Shown in pieces: positions 10,739 to 21,426 of a stretch of DNA of 64,000 bases. Under the pieces are notes generated by a model, which saw only the letters and a list, made by a program, of their open reading frames with translations, was not told the origin of the DNA and did no database searches. The stretch is from positions 1-64,000 of the forward strand of contig CACDFH010000001.1 of assembly GCA_902552015.1 (NCBI GenBank), written 5' to 3'. The translations under genes were made by a program, and so were the position numbers. Position 1 is the stretch's first letter. Every line of letters starts with the position of its first letter. Origin of the DNA: an uncultured marine group I thaumarchaeote. Lineage in GTDB: Archaea; Thermoproteota; Nitrososphaeria; Nitrososphaerales; Nitrosopumilaceae.

Positions 10739-11299
10739 TTAATCGTAAACCATTAATTTTTTTTCTTCTAAAAGTGCATGTAAATTATTCACTGAACGAT
10801 ATACGTCCTCTTCTTTTTTTGCACCTGTACATACAAGCTTGCCTGAAGAAAATAACAAAATGACAGTTTTCGGATCAAGCATTCTGTGAATCAAACCTGG
10901 AAATTGTTCTGGTTCGTACATACTTCTTGGCAGTGTTCTTGCAGCCTGCTCAAGATGAATTCTTCCTCCTAAGTTAATTGAAGCGACAATATTTTGAATT
11001 GTTACTACGGCATTTTTCTTAACCTTGATTTTTCCTTTTCTTAATTTTTCAACAACTGTTTTTACAGCATTTTTTGACATCTGTTCTGATTTTGCACCTG
11101 TGCAAACCATCTTTCCTGAAGTGAAGATTAGTGTAGCCGTCTTTGGACTTTTTAATCTGAAAACTAGTCCTGGAAACTGATCTGGATGATATTCTACATC
11201 TGGAAATTTTTTTGTAATGTCATTAAGATCCATCTTTTGGTCTACTGTAGCTGATGCCACCACATTCTCAATACTGATGATAGGTTTTGTCTGTGGCAT
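10739..11299 (-). CDS. tbp: TATA-box-binding protein
   Basis: Two-fold repeat: IENVVASATVDQ..FPGLVFRLKSPKTATLIFTSGKMVCTGAKS / IQNIVASINLGG..FPGLIHRMLDPKTVILLFSSGKLVCTGAK. Confidence 0.97.
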   Translation of the reverse strand: MPQTKPIISIENVVASATVDQKMDLNDITKKFPDVEYHPDQFPGLVFRLKSPKTATLIFTSGKMVCTGAKSEQMSKNAVKTVVEKLRKGKIKVKKNAVVTIQNIVASINLGGRIHLEQAARTLPRSMYEPEQFPGLIHRMLDPKTVILLFSSGKLVCTGAKKEEDVYRSVNNLHALLEEKKLMVYD

Positions 11300-11402
11300 A
11301 TCTCAATTTATAAAAATATCATTAATAAAAATACTCGTGAAATCATGTATTTTCACTCTTAATTGTATGGATATGATTAAATTAGAAAATTAAAGTACTT
11401 GA

Positions 11403-12530
11403 TTGTTGGGAATTTTGGATTACAATTTTGATGAATTTTTGGCATGGGTTGGTGAAGATACAGACACACTAATGATGCTCATATGGATTCTCCCTGTCAT
11501 AATCTTTGTTTTTTATGGACAACGAATACAGCTAATGATTTCATCAAATGAAATTAAAAAAGATATTGGAAAATTAGAAGAATATACAATATCCACAAAA
11601 AAAGACTTTTTGAATTATGTAAAAAATAATCTTACCTCGAAATCTGATCCGTCAAAAAAGTTGGATAGTTTTTTTGATTATTTCACAATCATGCCTGTGG
11701 ACATGGATCCTAATGGAATTATTACAAAAATCAATCATTTAGTTCGTTCAAGAGAAGACTTTATTCGATTACAAATTAATGGAATGTTCTCTAATTTATC
11801 ACCTGTAGAATTATCCAAGCTCCAAAATTTATTAGAAATAGTTACTACCTTACAATTGTTCCATAAGCATACTCGTCATCTATATCTCACGGCAAAAAAA
11901 CAAAAAAACTTTCCATTAATTTTACCGTTACAAATGATGATTCCATTTATCATGGAAGAAGCTGTTGCTTTGAAAGATGCAATGCCTGCAATCAAAAACG
12001 GTCAACCAATTGGTGATGGTATTGGACCTATGATTGTTGGTCAAATGATGTTAGATACTACTAAAGAATCTGCTGCATTTGAGACTGTTTGGTCAAAAAC
12101 AACTTTTGAAGATAGAGAATTATTCTTATTAAAAGCCGAAGGTCCAAATGCGACTGTTGGACGTCCAGGAGATGGACTTGAAAAAATAATTTCAATCAAA
12201 AAACCTGATCTTGTTGTTATGATTGATGCATCATTAAAACTTGAAGGCGAGGATTCTGCATCTATTGCAAAAGGTTTTGGTGCTGCAATTGGTGGTATTG
12301 GCACAGAGAGATTCAAAATAGAAGAAATTGCCACCAAGAATAATATTCCAATTCTTGCTCTTGTTGTAAAACAATCAATTCATGAAGCAATTACCCTAAT
12401 GACTGAGGATATTGCAAATAGTGCAAAAACTGTAAAAGAAGAACTTTATCAAATGATACGAGAAAATACCACTTCTGGTCAAACTGTTCTTGTTATCGGT
12501 GTAGGCAATACAATTGGTGTATCTCAATGA
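11403..12530 (+). CDS. DUF1512-like archaeal membrane protein
   Basis: 375 aa, TTG start; N-terminal TM and long conserved-looking soluble domain. Confidence 0.65.
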   Translation: MLGILDYNFDEFLAWVGEDTDTLMMLIWILPVIIFVFYGQRIQLMISSNEIKKDIGKLEEYTISTKKDFLNYVKNNLTSKSDPSKKLDSFFDYFTIMPVDMDPNGIITKINHLVRSREDFIRLQINGMFSNLSPVELSKLQNLLEIVTTLQLFHKHTRHLYLTAKKQKNFPLILPLQMMIPFIMEEAVALKDAMPAIKNGQPIGDGIGPMIVGQMMLDTTKESAAFETVWSKTTFEDRELFLLKAEGPNATVGRPGDGLEKIISIKKPDLVVMIDASLKLEGEDSASIAKGFGAAIGGIGTERFKIEEIATKNNIPILALVVKQSIHEAITLMTEDIANSAKTVKEELYQMIRENTTSGQTVLVIGVGNTIGVSQ

Positions 12531-12706
12531 GTAAATCAAAAAATAAACTGTCTACATGTTACACCTCTATGGAATGTAATTCATGTAAAACCATAAAGAA
12601 AAGAAAATTCACTGAAGGTGATGTTGTCTTTTCAACTGCTGAAAATTGTTCTGATTGTGATGGAAAAATGTTAATCACGAAAATTTTTGGCGAAACTATG
12701 GATTAG
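12527..12706 (+). CDS. 59-aa Cys-rich putative zinc-binding protein
   Basis: Hand translation MSKSKNKLSTCYTSMECNSCKTIKKRKFTEGDVVFSTAENCSDCDGKMLITKIFGETMD; ATGA overlap with upstream stop; below ORF-track length cutoff. Confidence 0.75.
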   Translation: MSKSKNKLSTCYTSMECNSCKTIKKRKFTEGDVVFSTAENCSDCDGKMLITKIFGETMD

Positions 12707-13595
12707 TAGTTATTGTTACTCCATTCTCATTTGGAATGAATGTATGTTCTGCTTGAGCAACTCTTTGACCGTTGCCCTCTACAAGTACTGGATATGCATG
12801 AACTGCCTTTTTCTTAACTAAAATCTCTAAAATTCTTCTGGCATCTTTTTCTTCCCATTTTTCAAGTAACCATCTTAATGCAAATGGCAATAAATTGAAA
12901 TTATTCCATATGTAATTCAGCATTTCATCTGCTTCCTTATCTTTGGTTTTCTTTCTTGATGCTAAAGCAAAAATATTTTTCACTTTTCCTTCATGAACAA
13001 ATCCTAATCCGTCCCCTGTTGTCACAAATGGCTCACATGCAAATGCTTGTTCATTTGGAAAATTAAATGAGCCAATTGACCAAATGTTTGGAACTGTTTT
13101 TCCTGCATGTATTGTGTATTGTTCTAATGAATGTCCACTAAGATTTGCAATTGGAATTAATCCTAAATCTTTGATAGTTTTTTCTATTGTTCTTCCAACA
13201 TCACTTGATTTGACTCCAACTTTCATCATTGACATTGCATTATTCAATGCAGATTCTGCACCTTGAACAAGTGTATCAAATTCTGGATTATAACATACTG
13301 TAACTGCAGTATCTGCAATGTACCCGTCAATCTGTGCACCCAGATCAATTTTTACAAGATCATCCTCTGTAATCGTAATCTCATCATTTGGTTCAGCTGT
13401 ATAATGTGCTGCAACTTCATTGATACTGGTGTTTACTGGAAATGCACATTTGGCTCCTCGTTTTTTGATCTCTCCTTCAACATATTCACAAATTTCGTAT
13501 ACTGTTTTTCCTACCCAGTTTGTGTTCCGGACATTTTCTCTAACTTCGCCAGCAATTTTTCCTGCTTTAATATAATCATCAAGTCCCATATGCAA
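12696..13595 (-). CDS. map: Methionine aminopeptidase type 2
   Basis: DLVKIDLGAQIDGYIADTAVTV, GHSLEQYTIHAGKTVPN, EPFVTTGDG, VAQAEHTFI. Confidence 0.95.
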   Translation of the reverse strand: MHMGLDDYIKAGKIAGEVRENVRNTNWVGKTVYEICEYVEGEIKKRGAKCAFPVNTSINEVAAHYTAEPNDEITITEDDLVKIDLGAQIDGYIADTAVTVCYNPEFDTLVQGAESALNNAMSMMKVGVKSSDVGRTIEKTIKDLGLIPIANLSGHSLEQYTIHAGKTVPNIWSIGSFNFPNEQAFACEPFVTTGDGLGFVHEGKVKNIFALASRKKTKDKEADEMLNYIWNNFNLLPFALRWLLEKWEEKDARRILEILVKKKAVHAYPVLVEGNGQRVAQAEHTFIPNENGVTITTNP

Positions 13596-13654
13596 CCGTT
13601 GTTTTACTCAGTTAAGATTCTATTGTTTAAATTGGGCAATTGTTTTTGTTCGCT

Positions 13655-13728
13655 GGGAGCGTGGTCTAGCTTGGTATGATTCTGCGTTTGGGACGCAGAG
13701 GTCGCGCGTTCAAATCTCGCCGCTCCCA
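13655..13728 (+). tRNA. tRNA-Pro (anticodon TGG)
   Basis: Acceptor GGGAGCG/CGCTCCC, anticodon stem CTGCG-TTTGGGA-CGCAG, T-arm GCGCGTTCAAATCTCGC-like; no CCA encoded. Confidence 0.93.
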
Positions 13729-13815
13729 TTTTACATATTTATACAAAGAATTATGATATTATTCGCTGAACGATGAAGAAGAGTTAGAGTATGGACATTT
13801 GAATGAAATAATCTA

Positions 13816-14127
13816 TTGGCTCTGAGTTTGGCATTAACTTTTTATCAATATGTAGGATTGAAAAATTACTTGGCATTCAAAAGAAAAGATTTTCTATTAA
13901 TTGTTGGAATATTGTTTTTTTTAATTGGTTTGATGGGTGTTGGACTTCCTCCCATTTATGCAATAATAATCTCATTGGCAATTTATTTTGGAATCCGTGT
14001 TTTTGTTGGACGTAGGAAAAAGATGATTGAAGAATCAGTTGGTGAAGGAATTTGTGTAAAATGTGGTTCAAAAATTGAGAATGCAAAATGTCCAATATGT
14101 GATAGAAAAAAATTCAAAAATGTATGA
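13816..14127 (+). CDS. Small membrane protein with C-terminal zinc ribbon
   Basis: 103 aa; two TM segments then CVKCGSKIENAKCPICDRKK. Confidence 0.7.
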   Translation: MALSLALTFYQYVGLKNYLAFKRKDFLLIVGILFFLIGLMGVGLPPIYAIIISLAIYFGIRVFVGRRKKMIEESVGEGICVKCGSKIENAKCPICDRKKFKNV

Positions 14128-14262
14128 TTTCTACGAGCGGTTTATACTGATTCACGCCTAATTTGTCATATTGCTCTCAAAAAGATATAAGACTTTGACA
14201 AACGGATCAACTTTTTCTCAATTTGATTCTATTATTGCTAAAAAAAGGAATATGATTAGTAA

Positions 14263-17200
14263 ATGCATTTGAAAAACCCTCTATTATTTGGCCTAATGGC
14301 GATTTTATTGTTAGGTGGTACTATAACCCCTGGAATGTCCCAAAGCTCCTTTGATTCAGACATTATAATTAATGAAGTTGAAACCAATCCTGCCGGTTCA
14401 GACACATCTGAATTTGTAGAACTTTACAATCCTTCTGCAATCGCAATTGATGTTAGTGGATGGTCTATCTCTCCTTCTGCAAGTTGGAAAACATTAGAAA
14501 TTCCAGATGGCACAATAATTGAACCAAATTCATTTTTAGCTTTTTCACATGTGAATTTTTGGTTTAAAGACTTTGGCGAAACTGTTACACTTCGTGATAC
14601 AACTGGAACTCTAATTGATGAAACCCCGCTAATAGAAGATTTAGAAAATAATAATTTTTCCTGGCAAAGAACTACTGATGGATTTGACACTGACTCTGTA
14701 TCTGATTGGGAATTAAAACGAATGACCCCAAAATCATCAAATGGTAAACTTACTGTCACACAGGAAACTGAATTTTCCTTATTTACAACTCTTGGAGATG
14801 ATACTGAATACACTCTTAATGAAAAAGTAACTATCTCTGGAACTGTATCTGAAGAATTGTTTAGTGTTATGTCTACTCCTGAGATGATTAAGATCAATAT
14901 ACAAGGTCCAAATTATTTCAAAAATCTTGCTTTGTTCCCTGATCGTGATCTAGGTTTTTCAACAACATTAAACCTTCAAAAAGTTTTAGGATTTAACTTA
15001 GGTAATTATGATGTAAAAGTTTCTTATGGTGAACATTCATCTGAACTAAATTTTACTATAATTTCTGAAGATGATTCTTCTGTTTCTGAATCTAAAAAAG
15101 ATAATTTAGAAATTTTTACTGATAGGGAATCATACATTCCTGGTGAAATTGTAATATTGTCTGCAGACACTAACTCTGAAATTCAATATGGTGGACTAGA
15201 TTACACAGTAACCAATCCAAATCAAGAAATTATTTTTCAAGGAACAATTTTCCCAAATGAAAGCTTCTCAAAAGTATTTCAACAAGGGGCAGGGGAATTA
15301 TTTGCATTTTCAACTCAATTATTCATGGGAACTGTAAATCCTGTTTATGGTACTTATACAATTGAAGGAATATACAAATCTCAAAACCCTCGTTATTATT
15401 CATCTGATGATGTGATATCTGCAAGTGCTAGTTTCATCTTGTCTGAAGATGTGAAAGAAGATGTTCTAATTTCAATATCGACCGATAAAGAAGTCTATTC
15501 TGTTGGAGATATCATAAAAGTTACTGGAAGGAGTAATGACATTTGGGTTGAAGATCTAGAATTACGAGTAATGCAAACTGGTGTTTTATCATCTGCTGCA
15601 ATAGGTTCTGATGCAAGATATTTTGCACCAGACCCATTTGATTTACAAGATAGGGTAAGATTGAATGGAGATGGAACATTTGAATATGAATTTAAAATTG
15701 TTGAGGATGCATCTGCAGATGAAAATTATGCAAGCTCATTTGGTGATTACAAAATAGTTGTTTCTGAATATTTTGGAGATGGTGTCACGTCTTTCAAAGT
15801 TGTTGAGGATCCTGAATCATTTGTTGATGTAAGAACTCCACTTGGATTAAAACTTGACAAATCTAGTTATGTGCTTGGTTCTAGTATAACCCTGACCGGA
15901 AAAGTTTTGGATTACCATCGTGCCGAACTTGGAAATAACATGCGTAATTCTGTAGAAGTAACTTTTACCGATTCTTCTGGCGCTACTGTAAATTATGTTT
16001 TTGATAAAAATAATGTAAGTAATGATGTAGCAAAAGGAACTACTGGAGCCAAATCAGAACCTATAGTATTTAATGCATATCCTGACTCTGTAGGAGGTTA
16101 TCAAGTGAATGTTATATTACATCCAATACAATTTGATTATGGAATTTATACAGCACATGCTGTACATCCACTTTCTGGTACGTCAGAATCAATTACATTT
16201 GAAATTAAGTCTGCACAATCTGATATTATTCCTGAAGTTGAATTTCAAGAGCCACTTACGATGGAAATTTGTAAAAGTAATCGTGCACATGTTGATGAAA
16301 TTCTAAAAGATTTGAGAAGTATAGGTAAAGGTGAAATTCCACCTTCAATGGAATCTGTAGTATGTGGTGAAAATTTAAAATTTGAAGTAGGCGATAAATT
16401 AGTAGTAACCGGAAAAGTAGTTCCAAAAACTGGTGTTGAATTAGATCAATCATCTACTCGAACTAGCGGACAAACACAAGGTGGTTCCTCTTATGCAACT
16501 AATTATGCACAAGCAATGATGAATTATGTAGAAGTCTCAATACCATATCCTCGTTCAATGACTGTATCTGGCGTTGCAAGTGTACAAACTGTGCCTGATG
16601 CAGGTGAAAATTATACTGGTGGTGGTGGTACTGGTGAAGGTGGTAATTATTATGAAGATGCTGATGGAAATATTATTCGTGGAGATGAAGACAAAAAAAC
16701 ATCTAGAGGTTCTGATACAAAATCCACCGGATATGATGGAACTGTAATAATGAAAAATCAAAAACTTCTTCTAACTGATATGCGGTACAAGGCATATCCT
16801 GATGCGGATGGAAACTATGCAACTGTCTTTGAATTACGTGCTGGAGTTTTCAAAGACGGTGTTTATGCAGTAAAAGCTGACTACTTTGGTTATCATGAAG
16901 AAACATCTGTGAAAATAACTGATTCATCACTAAAAGGTGGATTAGAACCTTCAATTTCTGTAAACTTGGAAAAAGATGAATTTGTATCTGGCGACACAGT
17001 TCGTATATCTGGAAAAATAAATAATATCTATTATTATGACAGTGTATCTGTAAGAGTAGATCTTCCTAATGTATCACAAATTAACTGCTTTGAAGGTCAA
17101 CAATGCGGATTTGGAAATTCTGAAAAGAAGATAAGAGTTCAAGAAGGTGTTGGCGGTCCGGGATTCTTCTGGAATTACAAACTACCTAAAGATGCTCCTT

Positions 17201-17748
17201 TGGGATTATACACAATAGTTGTCGATACTCATTTTGGTGAATTTGAAAAATCATTCTTTGTAGTAGATGGTTCTGAAGTAATTGGAAAACCTGCTCCAGA
17301 AGCAACTATCTCGAAAAAAATTATTGAAAAATTCAATAGAATTTCTGATGATAAAATACCAATTGTATTATCTGAAAAATCTACTGATGATTCAACTCTA
17401 TCCCCTCGTGTAATGCAAGGCTCACTATTTACTTCTGCTAGAGGTGAAGAATCTGATGTGAATCTCAGAATTACTACTTCTGATGGTCAATGTGTAATCG
17501 GTCAAAGTTCTGATTGTTTAGTAACCGAGTCAACTAGAAAACCAGGTGCAATTTTCTCAATTGTCACAATTGATGATATTAATTATAAAATTAGATACAG
17601 CGGAAATGATGTACGATTAGAAAAATTCTCAATTGTTCCTGAAGATTCTTCTTCAAAAATTGATATTGATAACTGGAATGTTGAAATCATCAAAGATGAC
17701 CAACCATCTAGATTCTATTACAAAGTATCATACGTAGCATTAGAGTAA
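14263..17748 (+). CDS. Large secreted multi-domain protein with N-terminal lamin-tail-like domain
   Basis: 1161 aa, signal peptide; IIINEVETNPAGSDTSEFVELYNPSAIAIDVSGWSIS; repeated D(K/R)xxYxxGDxIxxTGxV beta-sandwich motifs. Confidence 0.82.
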   Translation: MHLKNPLLFGLMAILLLGGTITPGMSQSSFDSDIIINEVETNPAGSDTSEFVELYNPSAIAIDVSGWSISPSASWKTLEIPDGTIIEPNSFLAFSHVNFWFKDFGETVTLRDTTGTLIDETPLIEDLENNNFSWQRTTDGFDTDSVSDWELKRMTPKSSNGKLTVTQETEFSLFTTLGDDTEYTLNEKVTISGTVSEELFSVMSTPEMIKINIQGPNYFKNLALFPDRDLGFSTTLNLQKVLGFNLGNYDVKVSYGEHSSELNFTIISEDDSSVSESKKDNLEIFTDRESYIPGEIVILSADTNSEIQYGGLDYTVTNPNQEIIFQGTIFPNESFSKVFQQGAGELFAFSTQLFMGTVNPVYGTYTIEGIYKSQNPRYYSSDDVISASASFILSEDVKEDVLISISTDKEVYSVGDIIKVTGRSNDIWVEDLELRVMQTGVLSSAAIGSDARYFAPDPFDLQDRVRLNGDGTFEYEFKIVEDASADENYASSFGDYKIVVSEYFGDGVTSFKVVEDPESFVDVRTPLGLKLDKSSYVLGSSITLTGKVLDYHRAELGNNMRNSVEVTFTDSSGATVNYVFDKNNVSNDVAKGTTGAKSEPIVFNAYPDSVGGYQVNVILHPIQFDYGIYTAHAVHPLSGTSESITFEIKSAQSDIIPEVEFQEPLTMEICKSNRAHVDEILKDLRSIGKGEIPPSMESVVCGENLKFEVGDKLVVTGKVVPKTGVELDQSSTRTSGQTQGGSSYATNYAQAMMNYVEVSIPYPRSMTVSGVASVQTVPDAGENYTGGGGTGEGGNYYEDADGNIIRGDEDKKTSRGSDTKSTGYDGTVIMKNQKLLLTDMRYKAYPDADGNYATVFELRAGVFKDGVYAVKADYFGYHEETSVKITDSSLKGGLEPSISVNLEKDEFVSGDTVRISGKINNIYYYDSVSVRVDLPNVSQINCFEGQQCGFGNSEKKIRVQEGVGGPGFFWNYKLPKDAPLGLYTIVVDTHFGEFEKSFFVVDGSEVIGKPAPEATISKKIIEKFNRISDDKIPIVLSEKSTDDSTLSPRVMQGSLFTSARGEESDVNLRITTSDGQCVIGQSSDCLVTESTRKPGAIFSIVTIDDINYKIRYSGNDVRLEKFSIVPEDSSSKIDIDNWNVEIIKDDQPSRFYYKVSYVALE

Positions 17749-17779
17749 AACACAAAACCTTCTCTAAAATTCTCATAAT

Positions 17780-18274
17780 ATGAAAATTAATCTCTTAATG
17801 TTTTATCAAGATGATCCAAAAAAATGCACAGCTGCTAAATTAATAAAATTTGGATTAGGAAAAAAAATTACAAAATCTCAACCAAAAACTGCCCTTTTAC
17901 ATCCATTTGCTCAAAAAACTCTATTCAATCATGAGAAATCATCTTTCAACTCTATCACCGGAATTGATTGTTCATGGGCTCTTGCAGAAGAAGTTTTCCA
18001 AAAAAACTTCGTTGGTGTAGCTAGAAAATTACCTCCTCTTTTAGCCGGAAATCCTGTAAATTATTCAAAAATAAACAAACTGACCACTGTTGAGGCGATA
18101 GCAGGAGCTGCATTCATCTTAGGTGAGGAAGAATTATCTCAAAAACTGCTTGAAAAATTCAACTGGGGTCACACATTTCTGGAATTAAATGAAAATCTCT
18201 TACATGATTATCAAAAAATAAAATCTGAAGATCAGGTGAATGAGATTATTCGCGAATATGGCTATGCTATATAA
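17780..18274 (+). CDS. tsr3: Tsr3/DUF367-family rRNA aminocarboxypropyltransferase-like protein
   Basis: DDPKKCTAAKLIKFGL, GIDCSWALAEEVF, RKLPPLLAGNPVNYSK, VEAIAGAAFILG, FNWGHTFLELN. Confidence 0.88.
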   Translation: MKINLLMFYQDDPKKCTAAKLIKFGLGKKITKSQPKTALLHPFAQKTLFNHEKSSFNSITGIDCSWALAEEVFQKNFVGVARKLPPLLAGNPVNYSKINKLTTVEAIAGAAFILGEEELSQKLLEKFNWGHTFLELNENLLHDYQKIKSEDQVNEIIREYGYAI

Positions 18275-18297
18275 TTAAGAAAAAACTAAGTTATTCA

Positions 18298-18921
18298 ATG
18301 GATAAAACTTCAAAATTATTTGATGTGTGGGCAAAGACTGGTCGCTCTGAAGAAATGGAAAAGGGTCACGGTACCACAGTAAATCAATTCTTAGACAAAC
18401 TATCCTTGAAAGAAAAATTCAGATTTCTGGATATTGGATGCGGTAATGGCTGGGTCGTAAGAAAAATGTCACAAAAACCTTCTTGTGTTAAAGCAATTGG
18501 AATTGATAAAAGTAAAATGATGATTAAAAATGCAAAATCAAAAATCTCATCTGAAAAAGAATCTTACTTTGTAACTGATCTTGAATCATGGGATACAAAA
18601 GAAAAATTTGATATTATTTTTTCCATGGAATCATTGTATTATTCAGTGCCAATGGAACCTGCATTAGAAAAAGTATTCAAATTACTCAAAAAAGGTGGTA
18701 CCTTTTACTGTGGAACTGATTTTTACAGCGATAATACTCTGACAACTAGATGGGTAAAAGACATGAACATTCCAATGGATTTACGTTCTGAAAAAGAGTG
18801 GAAAAAAATGTTCAAAGAAGTTGGATTTATTACTCGTTCAAAACATGTTACAGATTCAAAAAATAAATCCAAATGGAAACGTGAATTTGGAACACTATTT
18901 ATTATTGGCAGAAAGTCTTGA
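18298..18921 (+). CDS. Class I SAM-dependent methyltransferase
   Basis: FLDIGCGNGWVVRKMS, GIDKSKMMIKNAK, FDIIFSMESLYY. Confidence 0.88.
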   Translation: MDKTSKLFDVWAKTGRSEEMEKGHGTTVNQFLDKLSLKEKFRFLDIGCGNGWVVRKMSQKPSCVKAIGIDKSKMMIKNAKSKISSEKESYFVTDLESWDTKEKFDIIFSMESLYYSVPMEPALEKVFKLLKKGGTFYCGTDFYSDNTLTTRWVKDMNIPMDLRSEKEWKKMFKEVGFITRSKHVTDSKNKSKWKREFGTLFIIGRKS

Positions 18922-21363
18922 TCTTCTAATTACCAATATTGCAATAATGCTGAAAATAGGAATAATCAATAACACATACCAATAATTTGCTTCTGATTCT
19001 CTTATCTCAGTCATCATTTCTGTTTTTGGAATTTCTTTTTCATTTGAAACAATTATGAAGCTTTTTGAATATTCATATGGTTTCAATACTGTTTCTGATG
19101 CTGCAAAAATCTTGATTGTATGAACTCCTTCAATTATCTCTGAATTTCTATCTAGACTGATACTTGCTCCATCATTTACTACCTCTTTAATCCCATTTAG
19201 AATAATTTCGCCTTTAGAATCTACAATAAAGTAGTGAATCTCAGATGCATTTTCTACTGAAACAAGGATTTCTTCATCTGAGTCTATCACATATGGTTCT
19301 GAAAACTCAACTGAGTTAATCAATGGAAATTTAACATTTTCAAATTCTTCCCATTTTCCCTGCTCAAAAACATAATTTCCATAATCAAATGATTTGATAA
19401 CTATCGTTCTTGAATCTGGTGAATATCTATCTAGATAAAATGGACCGTTACTAATCACAGCATGATTGTTCTCATCAATCCATTTTTGACTTGAATCGTA
19501 TCTAATATTTTGAAATCCACTTTGTGAATTAAACTGAATTAATGAATCAGGTATGTGTTCATTTTTCTTAAAAACATCTAACTGTATTTTTACCTGATTT
19601 GCATCATTTGGGATTATCAGTGAAAGCCAGTTGATGTTTTTTGTAATTGATTCTGTTCTTGAAAATGAGCTTTTTCCATCTATTACTATTTGTTCCATTG
19701 ATGCCATAATTTCCCAAGGCATACTACTCCAAACACTTCCCCATGATGCAATTTCTCCTGAATCAAAATGCCAAAAATCGGTATACACTTCAATTGTATT
19801 TTCATCAATTACACGTATTCCTTTCAACGTATTCAAAATCTGAGATGCTTGTGGGGAAAAATCAGTATCATATGTTCTATCATCTTCTGTTCTTTCTGAA
19901 CCCCATTCTGATAAGAAGTATACCGAATAGATGATGTCATTCATATTCATTTCAGGACCATGATGCCATTGGTTGAATTTCAAATCATAAGTAATCTTAC
20001 TTTTTGCTAAAATTTCGTCTCCTACTTTATCCCACATTTTTGAATCAGGATTCCACATTATTGCGTCATTTGGAACTTGTACAGACGAATTAATTCCATT
20101 TGTTTCTACTTGCCATGAGCTTCTAATCGGAATCATTTCTCCTGAAAATGGATGGCCTGTTAAAATTGGGTCTGAAATTGAAAGCCAAATTTGATTACTG
20201 TATGTATCTCCTAATCCTCCAATAGGATTCCATGCTGCTTGGTAAATCTGTTTTACACCGACATCTAGTGTACCTGAATCTGTTCTAACATTAATTGGCG
20301 TAAATCTACTTGGAACTCCTGCTCCTAATGCATTGATTATTCCATCTACATTTTCATTTACGACATATTGATCTATTTTACTTGCAAGAAATATTCGAAC
20401 TGATTCGTTTACTCCTTCTTTCATTGCATCTTTGATTATGCTTGTTCTTTCATCTTTATCATTAAATTCTCCCGAGTAAATTCTCTGAGTTAACTCATCT
20501 AATTTCTGATTTTCATAGTTCCAGTTTGCTGGATTGTTATTTCCAGGCATACTTGAAAACCATGGGGAATACATCTGAGCAAGAGTTACTGAATCATATC
20601 TGGTAAACCCTGAACTTCCCCATCCTTCAGTGTATAAGCTCCATTTTTGTTCTGCAGGATTTGAGCCGTAAACTACAACGTATGCCTTGTTCAAATCTCC
20701 AAATTCTTTATTCACTTTAAAGCCAATCTCTTCTAACTCTGATGATAGAATCTCTCCTATCGCCTTTCTAACCGGATCATCACTTCTAATGAAAAATGTA
20801 ATCTCTATTGGTTCATTTTCATAATTCCATACTCCATCAATTTTTTCTGCTCCTTTTGCACTCAATTCATTTGAAATTACGTTTTCAGCAAACGATGGGT
20901 TGTATCTAAATTGAAAAGTCTCAATAACATCCAAGACTCTCAAATACTCTGCTGAAAAACTCCCATAGTTTGAAAACATTGGCGTACCATATCCTCCTAA
21001 CAATTCATTTACAATCAAATTTCTATCAACCAAAAAATTCACAGCATATCTCACTTCTTGAATTGAAAATGGATTGAAGGGGCCTTCATCTGTTGGATTT
21101 AATAAAATACTATAGTATCCTCCAGTTGATTCGTACACTTTCAATTTGTCTCTTGATTCAGACTCTCCTAGTCTGTCTGAAGAAATTCTGTAATAGTACA
21201 TATCCAAATTTCCATTTTTCACTTCTTCTAATGCTGTATTTTCATCAAGGTACTGAATGAATTTTATTTCATCCACATACGTTCCTTTTTGAGCAAATGC
21301 TGTTGGGATTATTGATATTAAACAAATAATGAGAATTATTTTGAAAATTTTCAACTGATTCAA
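18895..21363 (-). CDS. ABC transporter substrate-binding protein, family 5 (peptide/solute), C-terminal membrane anchor
   Basis: 822 aa; signal peptide, SBP_bac_5-like (EVRYAVNFLVDRNLIVNELLGGYG), C-terminal TM. Confidence 0.85.
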   Translation of the reverse strand: MNQLKIFKIILIICLISIIPTAFAQKGTYVDEIKFIQYLDENTALEEVKNGNLDMYYYRISSDRLGESESRDKLKVYESTGGYYSILLNPTDEGPFNPFSIQEVRYAVNFLVDRNLIVNELLGGYGTPMFSNYGSFSAEYLRVLDVIETFQFRYNPSFAENVISNELSAKGAEKIDGVWNYENEPIEITFFIRSDDPVRKAIGEILSSELEEIGFKVNKEFGDLNKAYVVVYGSNPAEQKWSLYTEGWGSSGFTRYDSVTLAQMYSPWFSSMPGNNNPANWNYENQKLDELTQRIYSGEFNDKDERTSIIKDAMKEGVNESVRIFLASKIDQYVVNENVDGIINALGAGVPSRFTPINVRTDSGTLDVGVKQIYQAAWNPIGGLGDTYSNQIWLSISDPILTGHPFSGEMIPIRSSWQVETNGINSSVQVPNDAIMWNPDSKMWDKVGDEILAKSKITYDLKFNQWHHGPEMNMNDIIYSVYFLSEWGSERTEDDRTYDTDFSPQASQILNTLKGIRVIDENTIEVYTDFWHFDSGEIASWGSVWSSMPWEIMASMEQIVIDGKSSFSRTESITKNINWLSLIIPNDANQVKIQLDVFKKNEHIPDSLIQFNSQSGFQNIRYDSSQKWIDENNHAVISNGPFYLDRYSPDSRTIVIKSFDYGNYVFEQGKWEEFENVKFPLINSVEFSEPYVIDSDEEILVSVENASEIHYFIVDSKGEIILNGIKEVVNDGASISLDRNSEIIEGVHTIKIFAASETVLKPYEYSKSFIIVSNEKEIPKTEMMTEIRESEANYWYVLLIIPIFSIIAILVIRRSRLSANNK

Positions 21364-21426
21364 CTAATGCTTCACCTTGGATAAATTTTAGCATTTTAAT
21401 ACAATTGCAATTGATCTGAATCAGAC

